Shown here: positions 7,130 through 8,377 of the stretch, piece after piece
Numbering within the stretch: position 1 is the stretch's first letter
How the letters are laid out: each line of letters starts with the position of its first letter
Assembly (NCBI GenBank): GCA_013002645.1
Contig: JABDJF010000261.1
Span: forward strand, 1 to 8,377
Origin: Myxococcales bacterium
GTDB taxonomy: Bacteria > Myxococcota_A > Polyangia > Polyangiales > Houyiibacteriaceae
Reading direction: 5' to 3'
Length of the DNA stretch: 8,377 nucleotides
Made by a program: the position numbers and the translations under genes
Notes under the pieces: generated by a model
What the model was told of the DNA's origin: nothing
Seen by the model: only the letters and a program-made list of their open reading frames with translations
The model's database searches: none

Positions 7130-8023
7130 ATGTCATCGCTTCTCGTCGTCGGTTCCGTCGCTTTTGACACGATCCACAATCATCTCGGCTCGCACGAGCG
7201 GGTCATCGGAGGGTCTGCCACCTACGCCTCCCTTGCAGCAAGCCAGCTCGCGCCAGTCCGGCTGGTCGGCGTGGTCGGCAAAGACTTCCCCCGGGAGGCG
7301 GTCGACATGCTTCGGGGCCACGGCATCGATACGACCGGGCTCGAGGTCGCGAACGGAGAGACCTTCCACTGGGAAGGCCGTTACTCCGACGACCTCACGT
7401 CGCGGGAAACCATCAGGACCGACCTCAATGTCTTCGCGGACTTCAATCCAAAGATTCCGACCGCGTTCCGCAACTCCGATTTCGTCATGCTCGGTAACAT
7501 CGCGCCGCAGCTGCAGCTGCATGTTCTCGACCAGATCGACAACCCGAAGCTCGTCATCGCCGACACGATGAATCTCTGGATCGATACCGCGCTCGACCCG
7601 CTCAAAGAAGTGCTCAAGCGCATCGACATCCTCGTCATCAACGAAGAAGAGGCCCGACAGCTCACGGGCTTCCACCACCCTCTCGCGGTCGCAGAGGCCC
7701 TTCGAACCTTCGGCCCGGAAACGGTGATTGTAAAGCGGGGCGAGTACGGCGCACTTCTCTTCCTCGAAGAAGACATCTTCTGCGCGCCGGCCTACCCACT
7801 CAAGGCTGTCTCTGACCCGACCGGCGCCGGGGACTCGTTTGCCGGCGGCTTCCTGGGGTACCTCTCGGAGAACGGCCACACCGACCTCCGACAGGCCGTC
7901 ATCTGTGGATCCGCGACCGCGTCGTTCTGCGTGCAGGACGTCGGCACCGGCGCTCTCCAAGACCTGAGCCGCGATCACCTCGAGAAGCGAATCCACGACT
8001 TCCGCGCGCTCACCTGTTTCTAG
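7130..8023 (+). CDS. PfkB-family carbohydrate/nucleoside kinase
   Basis: A 297-residue cytoplasmic kinase with the ribokinase fold. The ATG at 7130 is chosen because the first family strand follows at once (LLVVGSVAFDTI); a GTG at 7091 would overlap mtnP and add 13 unrelated residues. Seen motifs: substrate-side GG (27-28) in the VIGGSATYAS stretch; the NxxE motif (N171-E174) that helps place metal and phosphate; and the PfkB signature DPTGAGDSFAGGF (229-241) with the expected catalytic base Asp235 and anion hole GAGD. The substrate cannot be read from sequence. Next to MTAP, adenosine or a ribose-type sugar is reasonable. It cannot add a 5-phosphate to MTAP's own product, whose 5-position carries methylthio, so it is probably a parallel salvage step. 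GAAAG before the start is a weak Shine-Dalgarno site. Confidence 0.9.
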   Translation: MSSLLVVGSVAFDTIHNHLGSHERVIGGSATYASLAASQLAPVRLVGVVGKDFPREAVDMLRGHGIDTTGLEVANGETFHWEGRYSDDLTSRETIRTDLNVFADFNPKIPTAFRNSDFVMLGNIAPQLQLHVLDQIDNPKLVIADTMNLWIDTALDPLKEVLKRIDILVINEEEARQLTGFHHPLAVAEALRTFGPETVIVKRGEYGALLFLEEDIFCAPAYPLKAVSDPTGAGDSFAGGFLGYLSENGHTDLRQAVICGSATASFCVQDVGTGALQDLSRDHLEKRIHDFRALTCF

Positions 8024-8071
8024 CCGGCCGTTTTCTTGACCCGGGCCGCGCGAAACCGACACTGCGGTCTT

Positions 8072-8078
8072 AGGAAGG
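8072..8078 (+). promoter_or_regulatory. Strong Shine-Dalgarno site of the 80-residue gene
   Basis: AGGAAGG lies 7 bases before the ATG at 8086. It supports that start and the reality of this small gene. The 62-bp gap after the kinase contains no convincing terminator or promoter, so the gene may be co-transcribed with it. Confidence 0.65.
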
Positions 8079-8085
8079 AACGGCT

Positions 8086-8328
8086 ATGAACCTAGACGAG
8101 CTCAAGGTGACCCTGCGCGGCCTCGTGCGAAAAACGATCGAGACCCGCTTCAGCGGAGCCAACTACGCCACCCTGGCCCAGGCCCGCGGCTACGCCGACG
8201 GATACATGCGCGCCCTCCTCGACGCCGGCCTGATCGACCAGAAACAGCTCCTCGAGCTGGTCAACGCCGAACGCCGCCTCTTCGTCGACGAAGCCAGCCG
8301 CCCCACCAACACCACCCAAGCCGCCTAG
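8086..8328 (+). CDS. Small helical protein of unknown function (80 residues)
   Basis: The strong Shine-Dalgarno site and a regular charged, helical composition support a real gene. There is no signal peptide or membrane segment, so it is probably cytoplasmic. Residues ~1-22 form a basic amphipathic helix (LRGLVRKTIETRF). A second helical part (~30-72) carries ARGYADGYMRALLDAGLI and ends in LVNAERRLFVDEA. The last ~8 residues are Thr/Asn-rich and probably disordered. I do not recognise the family. It lies 62 bp downstream of the PfkB kinase on the same strand and just before a palindrome that could end the transcript. It could be a small regulator or protein-binding adaptor, but nothing in the sequence shows this. 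Confidence 0.7.
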   Translation: MNLDELKVTLRGLVRKTIETRFSGANYATLAQARGYADGYMRALLDAGLIDQKQLLELVNAERRLFVDEASRPTNTTQAA

Positions 8329-8331
8329 GAC

Positions 8332-8354
8332 AAAAAGGGGACAGTCCCCTTTTT
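8332..8354. terminator. Perfect 23-bp palindrome: bidirectional terminator-like or dispersed repeat
   Basis: The arm AAAAAGGGGAC, a central A, and the exact complement GTCCCCTTTTT form a perfect inverted repeat beginning 3 bases after the stop at 8328. On both strands it reads as a GC stem followed by five T, so it could terminate transcription from either side. The G4-C4 core is short for a strong terminator. From memory, closely similar GGGGACAGTCCCC palindromes recur in many proteobacterial genomes, often near REP-associated tyrosine transposase genes, so it may instead be a mobile or REP-like element. No transposase is in the window. Confidence 0.65.
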
Positions 8355-8377
8355 CGCCACAGCGCCGGCGCGGCTCA

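Noticed and set aside
7133..8062. 309-codon minus-strand frame opposite the PfkB kinase
   Set aside because: GC-rich codon bias on the sense strand leaves the antisense frame open; its Arg/Glu/Val-rich product shows no domain, while the sense strand has all PfkB motifs.
8024..8085. Terminator or promoter between the kinase and the 80-residue gene
   Set aside because: Short GGCC palindromes near a TTTTCTT run do not form a convincing stem, and TTGACC at 8036 has no -10 box at the right distance.

Overview
This 8.4-kb, GC-rich window looks like an ordinary chromosomal segment of a deltaproteobacterium in the broad sense, most likely Myxococcota or a relative. That placement is inferred from two protein types common there: an OmpA-family porin-like protein carrying thrombospondin type-3 (TSP3) calcium-binding repeats, and an FHA protein with the characteristic MYKLVISDDKG start. 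I see no rRNA, tRNA, CRISPR array, integrase, insertion sequence or phage gene.

Layout. Positions 1-1596 (+) hold the 3' part of an uncharacterised exported membrane protein; its start codon lies before the window. Facing it tail-to-tail, only 4 bp away, is a leftward unit read from about 5807 down to 1601. In transcription order it encodes a transmembrane protein with two FHA domains (5764-4265), an outer-membrane OmpA/TSP3 protein (4208-2166) and a 187-residue protein of uncertain function (2164-1601). A good sigma-70-like promoter and a 9-bp direct repeat lie upstream of the FHA gene.

Diverging from that unit at about 5.8-5.9 kb is a rightward unit: a small PDZ-domain lipoprotein (5899-6252), S-methyl-5'-thioadenosine phosphorylase (mtnP, 6249-7121, ATGA overlap) and a PfkB-family carbohydrate/nucleoside kinase (7130-8023). 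A small 80-residue helical protein follows at 8086-8328. The window ends with a perfect 23-bp palindrome that resembles a bidirectional terminator and may be a dispersed repeat.

How the genes may work together (inference). The leftward unit is cell-envelope and signalling related: cytoplasmic phosphothreonine reading through FHA domains is joined by one membrane segment to a periplasmic helical domain, next to a peptidoglycan-binding outer-membrane protein. The rightward unit is nucleoside salvage: MtnP removes methylthioadenosine, a by-product of S-adenosylmethionine use, and the kinase may recycle a related nucleoside or sugar. Most of the window is recognisable. The less familiar parts are the lipoprotein-mtnP coupling, the FHA-OmpA linkage, the palindrome, and three genes of unknown function.
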